This document shows positions 63,185 through 64,000 of a stretch of DNA of 64,000 nt, one piece after another. The stretch is from Limnohabitans sp. Rim8 (GTDB taxonomy: Bacteria; Pseudomonadota; Gammaproteobacteria; Burkholderiales; Burkholderiaceae_C), in the NCBI GenBank assembly GCA_945897465.1, contig CAMDFK010000018.1, forward strand, positions 1 through 64,000, given 5' to 3'. Below the pieces are notes generated by a model, which was given only the letters and a program-made list of their open reading frames with translations, did not search any database and was not told the origin of the DNA. A program made the position numbers and the translations under genes. The first letter of the stretch is position 1. Each line of letters opens with the position of its first letter.

Positions 63185-64000
63185 TCAGTCCTCAGGGGTG
63201 AAGCCTGATGTCCGCACGATCTGCCCCCAACGCTGGATGTCTGCTTTCAGCACATTGGCAAAGGTAATGGGCGTATCGACGCCCACTGAGTCGAAACCGC
63301 CCTTGGCAAGTGCGTCTTGAAATGGCTTGCTGCGCTCGGCAGCATTGAGGGCCTGACTCAAGCGGGCGACGACATCAGCCGGTGTCCGCGCGGGTGCAAA
63401 TACTCCAAACCACTCCACAGCAGCAGCCTCTTTGAGCCCTGCCTCCGCAAATGTCGGTACAGATGCCAGGGCCGGGTTTCTCTGCGACGAACTCACCGCC
63501 AGCGCCCGCAGCTTGCCAGCCTGTACATGGGGCAGCGCATTGGACATAACGCTCACATTGGCGGCAATATGGCCACCCAGCAAATCGTTCATCGCAGGGG
63601 CTGCGCCCTTGTAGGCCACATGCGACCAATCCAATCCAGCGGTCTTGCCAAGGGCTACGCCCGTGAAGTGAGGAATCGAACCTGCACCTGAAGACCCATA
63701 TGAAGCCAAAGTGGGGTTGGCTTTGCCCCACTTGATGAAGTCCGCCAGTGTTTTGACCTCAAGGGGCACCTGAGGACCAACGGCCACGATGAATGGCGCT
63801 GCTGCCACACGCCCGACTGGAGCGAAGTCGGTCACAGGGTCGTACGGCAATTTCCGATAAATGTGCGGATAGACCGCCACCATGGATGCGGGCGTCATCA
63901 CCAAAGTGGCTCCATCAGCCTCGCTGTTTTTGACAGCTTCAAGGGCAATCCTGCCACCTGCGCCAGGTTTGTTGTCGACGATCACCGACGGGGCAATGCC
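63185..64000 (-). CDS. Bug-family tripartite tricarboxylate receptor (5' end outside window)
   Basis: Periplasmic binding protein of the Bug type, open at the window edge. The remaining about 270 residues read VIVDNKPGAGGRIALEAV, SYGSSGAGSIPHFTGVALGK and HVAYKGAAPAMNDLLGG, all Bug landmarks, and end in a stop at 63185. The signal peptide and about 50 N-terminal residues are missing. First visible gene of an operon with the enoyl-CoA hydratase-like and CaiB proteins; the ligand may be the acid they process. Confidence 0.9.
   Translation of the reverse strand, partial: GIAPSVIVDNKPGAGGRIALEAVKNSEADGATLVMTPASMVAVYPHIYRKLPYDPVTDFAPVGRVAAAPFIVAVGPQVPLEVKTLADFIKWGKANPTLASYGSSGAGSIPHFTGVALGKTAGLDWSHVAYKGAAPAMNDLLGGHIAANVSVMSNALPHVQAGKLRALAVSSSQRNPALASVPTFAEAGLKEAAAVEWFGVFAPARTPADVVARLSQALNAAERSKPFQDALAKGGFDSVGVDTPITFANVLKADIQRWGQIVRTSGFTPED

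Overview
The window reads as a chromosomal segment of a betaproteobacterium, most likely a Comamonadaceae member (Limnohabitans/Rhodoferax-like; inferred from gene content, not from a database search). Pointers are PhaR-type polyhydroxyalkanoate control, two Bug-type tripartite tricarboxylate receptors, a full cbb3 oxidase operon with FNR control, B12 uptake instead of visible synthesis genes, and Comamonadaceae-like gene neighbourhoods. Most genes are GC-rich housekeeping genes. I found no rRNA operon, CRISPR array, prophage or intact insertion sequence.

Layout. 1-8.4 kb: rpsB (cut by the window edge), an amidase, nnr (split by an in-frame TGA), RNase R, tRNA-Leu(CAG), rimO and phaR. 8.6-15.1 kb: a tightly packed same-strand run, ribE-ribBA-ribH-nusB-aminotransferase-ybgC-tolQ-tolR-tolA, most junctions being 4-base start/stop overlaps. 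15.3-24.1 kb: dnaE, a DUF599 membrane protein, a flavodoxin-like protein and a pirin divergent from a LysR regulator, a renalase-like FAD enzyme and gluQ. 24.5-30.2 kb: a cobalamin uptake operon (btuB, a second binding protein, btuF, btuC, btuD) behind a clear cobalamin riboswitch. 30.3-31.1 kb: a coiled-coil protein, zapA and 6S RNA. 31.1-35.4 kb: an AT-richer cluster with an FAH-family hydrolase, a PanE-like reductase, an acyl-CoA synthetase and a TauE/SafE permease.

35.5-47.8 kb is the microaerobic block: a SIMPL protein, a SafE-like permease, hemN, fnr, and the minus-strand operon ccoI-ccoS-ccoN-ccoO-ccoQ-ccoP-ccoG-ccoH plus a small membrane protein, then uspA. Three palindromic FNR boxes (between hemN and fnr, at the end of ccoS ahead of ccoN, and between ccoI and uspA) tie it together: Fnr senses low oxygen, CcoI supplies copper, CcoN/O/P respire, and HemN makes haem without oxygen.

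48-64 kb: a malonyl-CoA-synthetase-like ligase, a Bug receptor, lgt, ilvD, an HbpS/GlcG protein, a YccA/Bax-inhibitor protein, the surE-pcm-nlpD genes followed by rlmD, a quinone oxidoreductase, an SDR, a 400-base non-coding stretch, and a minus-strand operon (Bug receptor, enoyl-CoA hydratase, CaiB CoA-transferase) that leaves the window.

No convincing wholly new system is visible. The items most worth checking are the TGA-interrupted nnr, the FNR box overlapping the end of ccoS, the signal-less second B12-binding protein, the degenerate RibA half of RibBA, and the uncharacterised 31-35 kb metabolic cluster.
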